Positions 38,058-47,391 are shown, counted from the first letter of the stretch. The stretch: 64,000 nucleotides of DNA from Paenarthrobacter histidinolovorans (GCF_014647595.1 NZ_BMPM01000002.1:1-64000); one strand, 5' to 3'. Translations and numbers: made by a program. Notes: generated by a model not told the origin, from the letters alone.

Positions 38058-39266
38058 ATGTCTATCACCACGTCCCAGCCCGTCGCCGCCAAAAAGTCCC
38101 GACGCCACCTTGGCTTGGCCATCCTGGCTCTGGCCATGGGCGGATTTGCCATCGGAACCACCGAGTTCGCCATGATGGGCCTGCTGAAGGAGGTCGAGGA
38201 GGGTCTCGGCATCAGCACCCCCGAAGCGGGAAACCTCATCTCGGCGTATGCCCTGGGTGTCGTGATCGGCGCACCGGTCTTTGCTGCCCTGGGGGCCAAA
38301 TTGCCCAGGAAGAACCTGGCCTTGGGCCTCATGCTGTTCCTGGCGCTGGCGAATCTGACATCCTTCATCGCCCCCGACTACGGCCTGATGCTGTTGTCGC
38401 GGTTTGCCTCCGGGCTCCCCCACGGAGCCTTCTTCGGGGTGGCGGCTGTCATTGCGGCCGGCCTTGTGGCACCAACCAAACGCGGCTGGGCCATTTCCAT
38501 GGTCATGGCCGGGCTGACGGTCTCCAATGTCATCGGTGTGCCGCTGGCCACCTGGGTGGGACAAACCTTCGGATGGCGGCTTCTCTTCGTCATAGTGGGC
38601 GCCATCGGCCTGCTCACTGTTGCCATGGTGTGGAAGTTTGTCCCCTTCGAAGCCGCGCATCCGGATGCCAGCATCCGTCGGGAACTCGGGGCGCTCAAGC
38701 GGCTCCAAGTGTGGCTGGCGCTGCTCATCGGCATCATCGGCTTTGGAGGATTCTTCGCCGTGTACACCTACATCGCCCACACGATGACGTCCGTGGCCGG
38801 CATCCCGGAGAACCTTATTCCCGCCGTCGTTGCCCTCTACGGGCTCGGCATGGTGGTCGGCAACATCATCGGCGGCCGGTTGGCAGACAAGTCCGTGATG
38901 GGCACCATTTACTGGGTCATGCCCGGCATTGCAGCCGCCTTGGTGGTTTATGCCATCGCAGCCCATTGGGCGTGGTCCGCTTTCGTCATGGCTTTCGTCG
39001 TCGGCGGCATCGGTTCCATGCTTACTCCTGCTTTGCAGACCAGGCTTCTCGATGCGGCCCCGGGAGCGGCCTCGCTGGCCTCCTCGCTGAATCACTCAGC
39101 CCTTAACATAGCAAACGCTTTGGGCGCCTTCCTCGGCGGCACAGTCATCGCATGGGGCTGGGGTTACGTAGCCCCGGCCCTGGTGGGAGCCGTCCTCGCC
39201 ATCCTCGGACTGGTGGTAGCCGTAATCAGCGGTGCGCTTGAACGCAGGAAAGCACTGGCTGCCTGA
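38058..39266 (+). CDS. MFS transporter, DHA1 (AraJ/Cml-like) family
   Basis: A 402-residue inner-membrane proton-coupled exporter with twelve predicted helices. It begins with the family signature GGFAIGTTEFAMMGLL in helix 1 and has GFGGFFAVYTYIAHTMT in helix 7. This subfamily includes AraJ, PbuE-like nucleoside exporters and chloramphenicol efflux proteins, so an efflux role is likely but the substrate is not predictable. Monocistronic, followed by a bidirectional terminator. Confidence 0.88.
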   Translation: MSITTSQPVAAKKSRRHLGLAILALAMGGFAIGTTEFAMMGLLKEVEEGLGISTPEAGNLISAYALGVVIGAPVFAALGAKLPRKNLALGLMLFLALANLTSFIAPDYGLMLLSRFASGLPHGAFFGVAAVIAAGLVAPTKRGWAISMVMAGLTVSNVIGVPLATWVGQTFGWRLLFVIVGAIGLLTVAMVWKFVPFEAAHPDASIRRELGALKRLQVWLALLIGIIGFGGFFAVYTYIAHTMTSVAGIPENLIPAVVALYGLGMVVGNIIGGRLADKSVMGTIYWVMPGIAAALVVYAIAAHWAWSAFVMAFVVGGIGSMLTPALQTRLLDAAPGAASLASSLNHSALNIANALGAFLGGTVIAWGWGYVAPALVGAVLAILGLVVAVISGALERRKALAA

Positions 39267-39308
39267 TCCATCGGCCAGCGTGGCTTTCTGGAAATCGAAC
39301 CGGCACTT

Positions 39309-39349
39309 AAAAAATGAATGGCTCCGCCTGCGCGGAGCCATCCATTTTT
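39309..39349. terminator. Bidirectional terminator
   Basis: ATGGCTCCGC (39318-39327) pairs with GCGGAGCCAT (39332-39341), extended by an AAAATG/CATTTT outer stem. T runs follow on both strands. It serves the converging MFS and CDF genes. Confidence 0.9.
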
Positions 39350-39379
39350 AAGCCCTTGAACGTTGCAGGGTTGCCCGCA

Positions 39380-40303
39380 CTAGGCCTGGGCCTGGACCCG
39401 CTCGATGTCAGGTTCAAGATAGATGACCCGGGCAATGGGAACGGCCGCACGGATCCTTTGCTCGGCGTCGTCGATTCCCTTGGCGATCTCCTCGCCTGTT
39501 TCAGAAGCACCCATGGAGATCTTGGCTGCAACCAGCAGCTCTTCGGGTCCGAGGTGCATCGTCTTGAGGTGGATGATCCTGGTTCCACCCGCCTGCAGTG
39601 CTTCGGAGATGCGCTGGACGTCTTCCTTGGTCGCGGACTCCCCCAACAACAGGGACTTGGTTTCCATCGCCAGGACCACGGCAATGGCGACCAAGAGCAG
39701 GCCAATCATCGCTGTTCCGAGGGCATCCCAGACGCCGTCACCGGTGATCAGCGTCATGCTGACACCAAACAGTGCGAAGACCAGGCCCAGCAGCGCACCG
39801 AAGTCCTCCAGGAGGATGACCGGCAGCTCGGGCTGCTTGGCGTTGCGGACAAACTTCACCCAGCTCTGCTTGCCGCGGATGTGGTTCGATTCGATGATCG
39901 CCGTCCGGAAGGAGAAACCTTCAGCAATGATCGCTCCTACCAGGACCGCCAGCGGAACCCACCAGAAGCCGCCCTCGATGCCGTGCGGGTGTTGGAACTT
40001 CTCCCAGGCCTCGTAGAGGGCAAACAGACCGCCGACACTGAACAGCACAATGGAAACGATGAAGGCGTAGATGTAGCGTTCGCGGCCGTAGCCGAACGGA
40101 TGTTCCGGGCTGGCTGCCCGCTTGGAACGCTTACCGCCCACCAGCAGCAGGATCTGGTTGCCGGAGTCGGCAACCGAGTGGATTGCCTCGGCGAGCATGG
40201 ACGATGACGCGGTCAGGAAAAATGCAATGAATTTCAGAACAGCGATGGTTAGATTTGCGGCGAGGGCCGCAACAATCGCTTTGGTACCGCCACCAGCAGC
40301 CAC
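39380..40303 (-). CDS. Cation diffusion facilitator (CDF) transporter
   Basis: A 307-residue CDF-family metal/proton antiporter. Six hydrophobic segments fill about 10-215 and a cytoplasmic C-terminal domain runs to the end. Metal-site residues appear in AEAIHSVADSGNQ (helix 2, HxxxD) and LLEDFGALLG (helix 5). It is the SLC30A9-like branch, with the HPFGYGRERYIY loop. Metal is probably zinc or another divalent cation. The start is GTG 40303 with AGAGGTG upstream; an ATG at 40348 is an artefact. Confidence 0.88.
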   Translation of the reverse strand: MAAGGGTKAIVAALAANLTIAVLKFIAFFLTASSSMLAEAIHSVADSGNQILLLVGGKRSKRAASPEHPFGYGRERYIYAFIVSIVLFSVGGLFALYEAWEKFQHPHGIEGGFWWVPLAVLVGAIIAEGFSFRTAIIESNHIRGKQSWVKFVRNAKQPELPVILLEDFGALLGLVFALFGVSMTLITGDGVWDALGTAMIGLLLVAIAVVLAMETKSLLLGESATKEDVQRISEALQAGGTRIIHLKTMHLGPEELLVAAKISMGASETGEEIAKGIDDAEQRIRAAVPIARVIYLEPDIERVQAQA

Positions 40304-40403
40304 GAAAGCTTCACCTCTTCGGGTTTGGGAAAGAATGGAAATGGCCAAGAAGAGTCGTCATCGTCTGATCTTGCAAGCAATACCGTACCCGGCAGCGCGG
40401 TGT

Positions 40404-41315
40404 TTACGCATTCCCCACTCGGGCGCCCTGCTGCGAACGCGCGCTTGCGTAGAGACACACAGTGGCTGCGGTGCCCAGGTTCAGGCTCTCGGCCGCACCG
40501 TACACGGGCACGGCAACACGGTGATCGGCCAAAGCAAGTTCATCCTCTGACAGTCCTTGGGCTTCGTTCCCGAAGAGCCACGCTGTTGGCGCCTCCAGGG
40601 CATAGTCCGACGCAACGGAATCGTTCCCGAGCCTCCGTGCTGCGTTCTCGTCCTGGAGCTTGTCCAGATTGAGGGTTCCATAGCCGTCAGCGGCCAGGAT
40701 GCCTATCCCCCGCTCCCGGCACTGCGCCACAAGTTCCTCGACGTCCGCACCCAGTACCACCGGCAGGTGGAACAAGGATCCGGCGGTGGACCGTACGGCC
40801 TTGGGGTTGTAGATGTCCACGCTGGAGCCGGTCAGGACCACGGCGTCTGCTCCTGCGGCATCGGCGGCGCGGAGCACGGTTCCGGCATTGCCGGGGTCGC
40901 GCACCTGGCACATGACCGCAAGAAGCTGCGGACCGGCGTCGAGCACTGACTCCAGGCTGACGTCGACAAAACTGCAGACTGCAACGATCCCCTGCGGGTT
41001 GACAGTGTCCGCCATGGCGGAGAGTACTTCGTCGCTCGCCAACCGCAGCAAAGTCCCTTGTGCAAGGTCGGCAAGTTCGGGGAGGCGGTCAAGGCACGCC
41101 TCGCTGGCGAAAACTTCATGAACGACGGCGGGTCCGCCCGCCGCTGCCCGCTCGCGGTGCAGGGTCAATGCCTCGCGCACCGCCTGCGGCCCTTCGGCAA
41201 GGAACCGCCCGCGTTTTAAACGCGCCGGGCGCCCGGCAAGCTTGGCGACATCCCTCACCCGATCTGCTCGGGGGTTGGTCATCGGAAAGTCTTGCGGGCG
41301 CCCGGTTTCGTTCAT
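40404..41315 (-). CDS. SpoU/TrmH-family 2'-O-ribose RNA methyltransferase
   Basis: A 303-residue SPOUT enzyme. An N-terminal substrate-binding domain (about 15-110) contains the usual RFLAEGPQAVREAL sequence, followed by the trefoil-knot domain with motif 1 CQVRDPGNAGTVLRAADA, motif 2 WLFGNEAQGLS and motif 3 PVYGAAESLNLGTAATVCLY. It would methylate a ribose 2'-OH in rRNA or tRNA. The RlmB-like layout suggests 23S rRNA but the site is unproved. It sits 26 nt downstream of rplT. The ATG is 7 nt after TAAAGT. Confidence 0.93.
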   Translation of the reverse strand: MNETGRPQDFPMTNPRADRVRDVAKLAGRPARLKRGRFLAEGPQAVREALTLHRERAAAGGPAVVHEVFASEACLDRLPELADLAQGTLLRLASDEVLSAMADTVNPQGIVAVCSFVDVSLESVLDAGPQLLAVMCQVRDPGNAGTVLRAADAAGADAVVLTGSSVDIYNPKAVRSTAGSLFHLPVVLGADVEELVAQCRERGIGILAADGYGTLNLDKLQDENAARRLGNDSVASDYALEAPTAWLFGNEAQGLSEDELALADHRVAVPVYGAAESLNLGTAATVCLYASARSQQGARVGNA

Positions 41316-41328
41316 ATAAAGAACTTTA
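41316..41328 (-). promoter_or_regulatory. -10 element for the leaderless TrmH-family gene
   Basis: TAAAGT (41323-41328, minus strand), seven bases, then ATG. It would give the methyltransferase its own message, separate from the rplT operon. Confidence 0.45.
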
Positions 41329-41341
41329 GTGGCAGTTGCGA

Positions 41342-42007
41342 CTAGTTCTTGATCTGCTGGCGGGCTTCGCCGCCGGCCGGCTCGAAACCGGCAGCCTTCG
41401 CAGCCTCAACCGTGGAGAACCAGTATTCAGCAGCGGTGGTGTTGTACCAGGTGGAACCCGGAACGTGGTACTTCTTGGACTCGGCGTTGCCCTTGATGGC
41501 GTAGCCCTCCGGAGCCTCGTCACCATTGGCGGCAACTGCGCCGTCGATGGCCGGCTTGTCGGAAACGACAGCCTTGACAGCAGGAGCCGTAGCAACAGCC
41601 GGAGCAACCTTGGCCTTCGGAGCAGCCTTGGCAGCCGGAGCGGAGGTGTCGGCCGGCAGGGCAGCCTTGGCAACGTTCACCAGAGCAGCGAAAGCGTTGG
41701 CGTCGGAAACAGCAAGCTCAGCGAGCATGCGGCGGTCAACTTCAACCTCAGCAGCCTTGAGGCCCTGGATCAGACGGTTGTAGGTGAGGCCGTTGGCGCG
41801 GGATGCAGCGTTGATGCGCTGGATCCAGAGGCGACGGAAATCGCCCTTCTTCTTACGGCGGTCACCGTAGCTGTACACAAACGAGTGCAGCAGCTGCTCT
41901 TTGGCCTTACGGTACAGGCGCGAACGCTGACCGCGGTAACCCTTGGCGCGTTCGAGGACAACCCGGCGCTTCTTGTGGGCGTTTACCGCCCGCTTCACAC
42001 GTGCCAC
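41342..42007 (-). CDS. rplT: 50S ribosomal protein L20 with a C-terminal extra domain
   Basis: L20 occupies residues 1-117 ([15 protein letters not shown] to NVAKAALP) and is complete: an early assembly protein of the 50S subunit that can also repress its own operon. The protein then continues to 221 residues. An Ala/Pro/Lys/Val linker (about 118-165) leads to a small domain at about 168-207 with the pattern [20 protein letters not shown], also seen in other actinobacterial proteins and reminiscent of what databases call a sunset domain. The same module is, as I recall, appended to L20 in related Micrococcaceae. Its role on the ribosome is unknown. Confidence 0.93.
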   Translation of the reverse strand: MARVKRAVNAHKKRRVVLERAKGYRGQRSRLYRKAKEQLLHSFVYSYGDRRKKKGDFRRLWIQRINAASRANGLTYNRLIQGLKAAEVEVDRRMLAELAVSDANAFAALVNVAKAALPADTSAPAAKAAPKAKVAPAVATAPAVKAVVSDKPAIDGAVAANGDEAPEGYAIKGNAESKKYHVPGSTWYNTTAAEYWFSTVEAAKAAGFEPAGGEARQQIKN

Positions 42008-42126
42008 GTGCGTACTCCTTCAGAAATCTTTATCCCAAGCTGCTACTGCCGGAAACCCGGCCGGCCTGAGAAGGCTTTTGGTGTAGTCGGTCCCTGCCGG
42101 ATGGCAGTAACCAAAGAACTTGGAAC

Positions 42127-42321
42127 TTAGACGCCGAGCATCTTCTTGATGACCTTGGCGTCGCCCTTGAAGACGAGCTTGTCGCCGGCGAGGCGACGGG
42201 TCAGCCTGGAGGACTTGTGCTCCAGGTAGTGACGGCGGTTGGCCTGCTGACGCTTCAGCTTGCCGGTACCGGTCAGCTTGAAGCGCTTCTTAGCACCGCT
42301 GTGGGTCTTCATCTTCGGCAT
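42127..42321 (-). CDS. rpmI: 50S ribosomal protein L35
   Basis: 64 residues, very basic, [15 protein letters not shown] start and a C-terminal [13 protein letters not shown]. Standard length for L35. It lies between infC and rplT in the conserved operon, 119 nt from rplT and 118 nt from infC, so each gene has its own leader. Confidence 0.97.
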   Translation of the reverse strand: MPKMKTHSGAKKRFKLTGTGKLKRQQANRRHYLEHKSSRLTRRLAGDKLVFKGDAKVIKKMLGV

Positions 42322-42439
42322 GGGAACCGATCTCCTTACGTATCCACGGACAAGTCCGCGATTCTATCGCGCAGCCGGCCACCAGGGGCCGACGTGCTGG
42401 TTGCTTGCCGGTGGAGGCCAGGGCCTCCGCGGCGTTGAA

Positions 42440-43486
42440 CTAATTGGTCTTACGTGTTGCAGGCTTCGGCGCGGCCTTGGGGGCCGCGGGCCGGGCTGCC
42501 GGCTTGGGAGCTGCCGGCTTGGCGACAGGCTTCGGGGCCGCAGGAACTGCGGGCTTCGGGGCCGCAGCCGGCACAACAGGCTTCGGAGCTGCCTCCACCG
42601 GAGCAACCTTGGGAGCCGGAGCTGCCTTGGGTGCCGGTGCTGCCTCGGGTGCCGGTGCTGCCTTGGGAGCCGGAGCTTCCTCAGCAACGGGTGCTTCCTC
42701 CGTTGCTTCCGGTGCCTCTTCCACAACCGGAGCCTCAACCACAGCTTCTTCGACAACCGGCGCTGCTTCAGCTGCGGGTGCCTCGGTTGCTGCCGGTGCT
42801 TCCTGCTTGGTTTCCTCTTCGGAAACCTTGAAGCCTTCGGGCAGAAGGTCGGCAAGGCTCTGCGTCAGCGGCGCCTGCTCCCCCGTGGTGTCAACGCGTC
42901 CTGCGGCCTTGGCCTCATTCTGGGCCTTGGCTTCTGCACGCTGGCTGGCACGACGGGCTTCAGCCTTGGCTTCGGCCTTGTTCTTCAGAGGACCGATCAC
43001 CATGACCATGTTGCGGCCATCGATGCGCGGGCTGGACTCGATGACGCCAACCTCGGCCACGTCTTCTGCGAAACGCTGAAGCAAGCGGATGCCCATTTCA
43101 GGACGCTGCTGCTCACGGCCACGGAACTGGATCATGGCCTTGACCTTGTCACCGGCTCCGAGGAAGCGAAGGGCGTGCCCGCGCTTGGTCTCGTAGTCGT
43201 GCTTGTCGATCTTGAGACGGAAGCGGATTTCCTTCAGAACCGTATTGGTTTGGTTCTTGCGGGCTTCGCGGGCCTTGACGGCGGCTTCGTACTTGTACTT
43301 GCCGAAGTCCATCAACTTGCAAACAGGAGGCTTAGCCTGCGGCGCAACTTCAACGAGATCGAGATCGGATTCGGCAGCAAGACGCAATGCGTCCTCGATG
43401 CGGACAATTCCTACCTGTTCGCCGGCAGGGCCGACCAGCCGCACCTCGGGGACGCGGATACGCTCATTGATTCTTGGCTCGCTAAT
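42440..43486 (-). CDS. infC: Translation initiation factor IF-3, ATT start, long Ala/Pro-rich tail
   Basis: IF-3 binds the 30S subunit and checks the start codon. The conserved protein begins [19 protein letters not shown], reached only with an ATT start at 43486; AGGAG lies 8 nt upstream. ATT is the classic infC start used for autoregulation. Residues 1 to about 190 are normal IF-3 ([13 protein letters not shown], then KIRF-like [10 protein letters not shown]). A further 150 residues or so are low-complexity Ala, Pro, Glu, then Ala/Pro/Lys repeats ([14 protein letters not shown]). Total 348 residues against about 180 in E. coli. First gene of the operon. Confidence 0.95.
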   Translation of the reverse strand: MSEPRINERIRVPEVRLVGPAGEQVGIVRIEDALRLAAESDLDLVEVAPQAKPPVCKLMDFGKYKYEAAVKAREARKNQTNTVLKEIRFRLKIDKHDYETKRGHALRFLGAGDKVKAMIQFRGREQQRPEMGIRLLQRFAEDVAEVGVIESSPRIDGRNMVMVIGPLKNKAEAKAEARRASQRAEAKAQNEAKAAGRVDTTGEQAPLTQSLADLLPEGFKVSEEETKQEAPAATEAPAAEAAPVVEEAVVEAPVVEEAPEATEEAPVAEEAPAPKAAPAPEAAPAPKAAPAPKVAPVEAAPKPVVPAAAPKPAVPAAPKPVAKPAAPKPAARPAAPKAAPKPATRKTN

Positions 43487-43863
43487 GTTAAAGCTCCTGT
43501 GGTTGTGGTGGTGTCACCGGCAAATAGAGAAGGCCCCCAATTGCTGGCGCAATCGAAGGCCTCGAAGATCGGATTCACTTTCCCAATGGAAAGTGCGCAC
43601 TTCCGGGATCAACCCTGAAGTGTCCGACCAGGTACCCGGCAACCTCTTGTCCCACAAGGGGATCCTGTCCCCGAAGGGAAACGGCTGACGCGGGTGGGAG
43701 AGAACTCCGCTTGCAAACTGAAAGTCAATTCTACAGAAACAACCCGCCAAGCGCACATTGCGAGCGGCGGGACTGTTGACTGCGATGGTTCACTGTGGAT
43801 GACCACACTGTGAATGACCACTTGAATAACGACTTCCAGTCGGTCTGTGACAAGCTTACCAGT
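43487..43863. other. Divergent regulatory space between infC and the DUF1844 gene
   Basis: About 375 nt holding the infC leader and promoters for both directions. On the minus strand TAGAATTGACTTTCAG (about 43719-43734) contains both a TAGAAT and a TTGACT, which may be promoter parts. No gene is convincing. Confidence 0.5.
43531..43562 (-). promoter_or_regulatory. infC leader hairpin (possible attenuator)
   Basis: A continuous 14-bp stem (AGGCCTTCGATTGC with GCAATTGGGGGCCT on the minus strand, allowing G-U pairs) with a 4-nt loop, followed by TCTCTATTTG, 45 nt before the infC start. In other bacteria infC-rpmI-rplT leaders are controlled by L20 or attenuation. Control here is inferred. Confidence 0.65.
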
Positions 43864-44259
43864 ATGAGCACTGAAGACAGCAACTCCCGCAATTCCTTCG
43901 GCGGAGACTCCCCCGCCGCCGACGCCGGAGTCTCCCAGCAGATCCGTGACATTGCCGAGGTCCCGGCAGTGGAGGTCATCACTACCGGCGCCGTGCACCT
44001 CATGAGTGCGGCCGCGGTCAAGGTCGGGCTTGCCGACGATCCCAACGCCGAGGACCTCAAAGACCTGGACGAAGCCCGCAAGTTGATCACCGCACTCGCC
44101 GGTTTGGTCTCCGCAGCCGCGCCCGAAATCGGATCCCAGCACGCCGGACCGTTGCGTGATGGCCTCCGCTCACTCCAGCTTGCGTTCCGCGAGGCATCCA
44201 CCATTCCGGATGCCCCGGGCAAGGGCCCGGGCGAAAAGTTCACCGGACCTGTGAACTGA
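43864..44259 (+). CDS. DUF1844 domain protein
   Basis: 131 residues, function unknown. The DUF1844 core (about 25-110) has VPAVEVITTGAVHLMSAAAVKVGL and DLDEARKLITALAGLV, forming helices; the C-terminus is flexible. The gene is a regular neighbour of infC-rpmI-rplT in actinobacteria, hinting at a translation-related role. ATG 43864 (MSTEDSNSR) is preferred to an upstream GTG at 43795. Confidence 0.85.
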   Translation: MSTEDSNSRNSFGGDSPAADAGVSQQIRDIAEVPAVEVITTGAVHLMSAAAVKVGLADDPNAEDLKDLDEARKLITALAGLVSAAAPEIGSQHAGPLRDGLRSLQLAFREASTIPDAPGKGPGEKFTGPVN

Positions 44260-44281
44260 CTGCAACTGCCTGAATAATCAT

Positions 44282-44319
44282 CGACGGCGGGTCGACCATC
44301 AGTGGTCGGCCCGCCGTCG
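44282..44319. terminator. Bidirectional terminator
   Basis: CGACGGCGGG-CGACCA (44282-44298) pairs with TGGTCG-CCCGCCGTCG (44303-44319) with one bulge on each side and a TCAG loop, between the convergent DUF1844 and MFS genes. No long T run. Confidence 0.75.
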
Positions 44320-44338
44320 TCGTCTGGTGCAGGTAGCC

Positions 44339-45643
44339 TCAGACCCGGGCCGCGCGGCGACGGATGGACATGAGGACCAGCCCGGTGGCGCACAGCGCCA
44401 CACCGGCGATCCCTACCGCTGCGAAGCCGCCCGACGGACCCACAGTGTCGATGAAGACCCCTGCCAGGGGCGCACCCAGAGCGACACCGGCGGTCAGTGC
44501 AGAGCCGTACCAGCCCATTGCTTCGCCACGGCGGTCCTCTTCCACAAGGTCGGCGACCTTTTCGGAGGACGCGGACAACACTGGTGCGCACAACAGACCG
44601 GGCAGGAGCGAAAGGAACGCCAGGGTCCAGGTGTCCTGGGCAAAGCCCATCGGAATGGTCAATGCCGCCATGCCCAGCAGGAGGAGCATGGGTGAGATGG
44701 ACCGCTTCATGGAACCGTAGATGAGACCACCTACCACCGACGCGGCGCACCAAAAGAAGAAGACAATGCCGATCTCATTTTGATGGCCGCCGCGTTCCAG
44801 CAGCCCCACGATGCTGACGTCGGACCCACTCAGCACCATGCCCGAACCTGCCGCTACTGCGAAGAGCGCAGCAACAGACACAGTGAACCATGTGAAGTTC
44901 CTGGCCACCCGGCTCCGGAGCCCGGCCGTGCGCGAGGTGGCAGACGCCATTTCCGAGGCCGCTTCCTGAACATGTGCAGGAGCCGAAGCCACCATGGCCG
45001 CCTCCGCGGCCGCAAGATCGGCCGATTCCCGATCGGCGGACTCCTCCGGCGTGCAGGCTGCCTCGCTTCTGGTGGGCGGATTGAACCACATCAGGAAAAG
45101 GCCGGCCACAGACACGGAAATACCAACGGCGGTCAGGCCAAGCGCCGAGTAGCCGCTTGTTGCCACCACGGCTCCGACAGCCGGACCAATCATGAAAACA
45201 AGCTCGGTGGCGATGGAATCCAATGCAAAAGCCGAACGCCGCTGCTCACCGTCCACCATGACGCCCAACGATTGGCGGACAACACTGAAGATCGGCAGCG
45301 TGAAAAGGCCCCCGATGAACACCAGCGGCAGCAGCCATTGATACGACACGTGCGGGACGATCGACCAGATGACGGTTTCGGAAACAACCGACGGGATCAA
45401 TGCCTTCCGCAGCCCCACCGTGTCTACCCTGCGGCCACGCCACGGCGCACCCAGGGCAATGCCGATGGTCATGACCGCCGCTGCCGCGCCCGCAGCCGCA
45501 TATCCCTGGCCAAGCGTCAGGACAATATGCAAGGTCAGGAGCACTCCGGCGGCGGAATGCGGAATACGGGCAACCATCCCCACAATCAGCAGCCGCCGGA
45601 CAGGGCGTATTGACAGCATCTCTTTGTAGAGAGCGAAGTTCAC
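44339..45643 (-). CDS. MFS transporter
   Basis: A 434-residue membrane carrier with about twelve helices and a long hydrophilic central loop (about 180-235, ESADRESADLAAAEAAMV). The GAPWRGRRVDTVGLRKAL sequence after helix 2 is the MFS motif A region. Probably an exporter; substrate unknown. I chose GTG 45643 (VNFALYKEMLSI) because AGAGGATAG precedes it; the upstream frame is not membrane-like. It follows sseB by 49 nt and may be its operon partner. Confidence 0.85.
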   Translation of the reverse strand: MNFALYKEMLSIRPVRRLLIVGMVARIPHSAAGVLLTLHIVLTLGQGYAAAGAAAAVMTIGIALGAPWRGRRVDTVGLRKALIPSVVSETVIWSIVPHVSYQWLLPLVFIGGLFTLPIFSVVRQSLGVMVDGEQRRSAFALDSIATELVFMIGPAVGAVVATSGYSALGLTAVGISVSVAGLFLMWFNPPTRSEAACTPEESADRESADLAAAEAAMVASAPAHVQEAASEMASATSRTAGLRSRVARNFTWFTVSVAALFAVAAGSGMVLSGSDVSIVGLLERGGHQNEIGIVFFFWCAASVVGGLIYGSMKRSISPMLLLLGMAALTIPMGFAQDTWTLAFLSLLPGLLCAPVLSASSEKVADLVEEDRRGEAMGWYGSALTAGVALGAPLAGVFIDTVGPSGGFAAVGIAGVALCATGLVLMSIRRRAARV

Positions 45644-45692
45644 TGGCTCTATCCTCTTTTCCCCGGGCAGCCCCGGGGAACGGGTGCTGCCA

Positions 45693-46604
45693 TTAGCGCG
45701 GCGCGGGCTCCTGTGCCGCACGCTGCAGTTTCACTTCCATGGAATCAACACCTTCGGCAAAGGAATCCATCCGTGCCCACGCATCGTTCAGTTGGGCCAC
45801 AAGCGTTTGTACAGCTGCTGCGTCCAGCCCGTCCTCGAGGAAGAGCACTACGCGCAGTTCAGGGCCGGCGCCACCACCTTGCACCTGGCGGCCACCAGCT
45901 GTGAGAGAGACAACGCCGCCACCGGCTTGCGTCTCCAGACGGCGGACCGCGGCAAAGGTGGATACCGTTGAAGCGAGAGCAGTCTCCAGTTGATCATCAA
46001 GGTATGACGGCGTCCAGTCCTTCTGCTGCGCAAGCGCCCACATGGCTGGGCGTCGCACGACGAAGGCAAAATCGGAGCCGGGGTCCAAAACCAGCAGCTG
46101 GGCACCTTCGGAAACCGCAGAAAGTGCCGCCCGTGCAGCGTAAACAGCTACCGGCCGGGCCTGGGGGTGCCAGGCCTCCAAAGCAGCCGCCGAGGTGAAC
46201 ACCGGCATTGCCGTCCGGCCATCGGGGGCCTTGAGTGTGACCAATGCCATATCTGCCTGCTTGTCGGCATGCAGGCCCTCCACCCCTTCGGCTTCCTCGG
46301 CCAACTGGGCCACCACCGGAACGAACACCCGTGCCGTCGCCAGTGCGGCCACAACCCCAGCCTCGCCACCGGTTCCGTTGATCAGCGCCGCGATGGCCGC
46401 GAGATAACCGGCGTCCGCAGTTCCATCGTCATCGTCGAAATTGTGGATTTTGGCGTCGTCGCCAGCCAGGCTCCTGCCTGCCCAGGGCTGGCCGGCTGAG
46501 TCCGCGGCTCCCCCGGCACCTGCCAAAGCCGCGGCGATGTGGCCTGGCAGCTCACGCTTCTCCGGCTGGCTTGGCTCTGCCGCATCGGCTGAATGGCGGC
46601 CCAT
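45693..46604 (-). CDS. SseB-family protein
   Basis: A 303-residue protein with an SseB N-terminal domain. The core (about 75-200) contains ARVFVPVVAQLAEE, ADMALVTLKAPDGRTAMPVFTS and EGAQLLVLDPGSDFAFVVRRPAMWAL. The first 60 residues are low-complexity and acidic, the last 80 are separate. In Actinobacteria sseB sits next to priA/hisA; function is unknown and unrelated to the Salmonella secretion chaperone of the same name. It shares one base with the priA stop. Confidence 0.85.
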   Translation of the reverse strand: MGRHSADAAEPSQPEKRELPGHIAAALAGAGGAADSAGQPWAGRSLAGDDAKIHNFDDDDGTADAGYLAAIAALINGTGGEAGVVAALATARVFVPVVAQLAEEAEGVEGLHADKQADMALVTLKAPDGRTAMPVFTSAAALEAWHPQARPVAVYAARAALSAVSEGAQLLVLDPGSDFAFVVRRPAMWALAQQKDWTPSYLDDQLETALASTVSTFAAVRRLETQAGGGVVSLTAGGRQVQGGGAGPELRVVLFLEDGLDAAAVQTLVAQLNDAWARMDSFAEGVDSMEVKLQRAAQEPAPR

Positions 46605-47347
46605 CAGCGGCGGCCGGCCACGTCCAGGGCTTCGGGCAGGGTGAAGGCGCCGGCATACAGGGCCTTGCCCACAATCGCGCCCTCGACACCCAGCGGCACG
46701 AGTTCACGCAGCACGCGAAGATCCTCCAGGCTGGAGATGCCGCCCGAGGCCACCACGGGCTTGCCGGTCTTCTCCACCATCTGGCGCAAAAGATCCACAT
46801 TGGGGCCCTGCAGCGTGCCGTCCTTGGTGACGTCCGTCACCACGTAGCGGGCACACCCTGCGTCCTCAAGACGGGCCAGAACCTCCCACAGGTCGCCGCC
46901 CTCTTTTGTCCAACCGCGGCCGGCAAGAGTGGTCCCGCGGACATCAAGCCCGACGGCGATCTTGTCACCGAAGCGGTCGATCGCCCGCCGGGTCCACTCA
47001 GGGTTTTCCAACGCTGCCGTACCAAGGTTTACCCGGGCAACACCCAATTCCAGGGCCCGCTCAAGTGACTCATCGTCGCGCAGACCGCCCGAAAGCTCCA
47101 CCTTGACGTCGAGCTGCGACACCACCTCGCTGATGAGGGCTGCGTTGTTGCCGCGGCCAAAGGCGGCGTCGAGGTCAACCATGTGGACCCATTCCGCACC
47201 GTCGTTCTGCCAGTTCAAGGCTGCCTCAAGGGGCGTCCCGTAACTGGTTTCCGAACCCGCCTCTCCTTGCAGGAGGCGCACCGCCTGGCCGTCAACAATA
47301 TCGACAGCAGGCAGGAGTTCCAGTACGGACTGGGAGGAGGTGGTCAT
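46604..47347 (-). CDS. priA: PriA: bifunctional HisA/TrpF phosphoribosyl isomerase
   Basis: A 247-residue (beta/alpha)8 barrel that performs the HisA step of histidine synthesis and, in actinobacteria, also the TrpF step of tryptophan synthesis. The two catalytic aspartates are in [17 protein letters not shown] (about 14-30) and [29 protein letters not shown] marks a phosphate-binding region. Dual activity is inferred from lineage; no trpF is in this window. Confidence 0.93.
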   Translation of the reverse strand: MTTSSQSVLELLPAVDIVDGQAVRLLQGEAGSETSYGTPLEAALNWQNDGAEWVHMVDLDAAFGRGNNAALISEVVSQLDVKVELSGGLRDDESLERALELGVARVNLGTAALENPEWTRRAIDRFGDKIAVGLDVRGTTLAGRGWTKEGGDLWEVLARLEDAGCARYVVTDVTKDGTLQGPNVDLLRQMVEKTGKPVVASGGISSLEDLRVLRELVPLGVEGAIVGKALYAGAFTLPEALDVAGRR

Positions 47348-47391
47348 GAGTGTCCTTGGAGTTGAGGGATCGCTGGCTTGGAACCAGCGGT

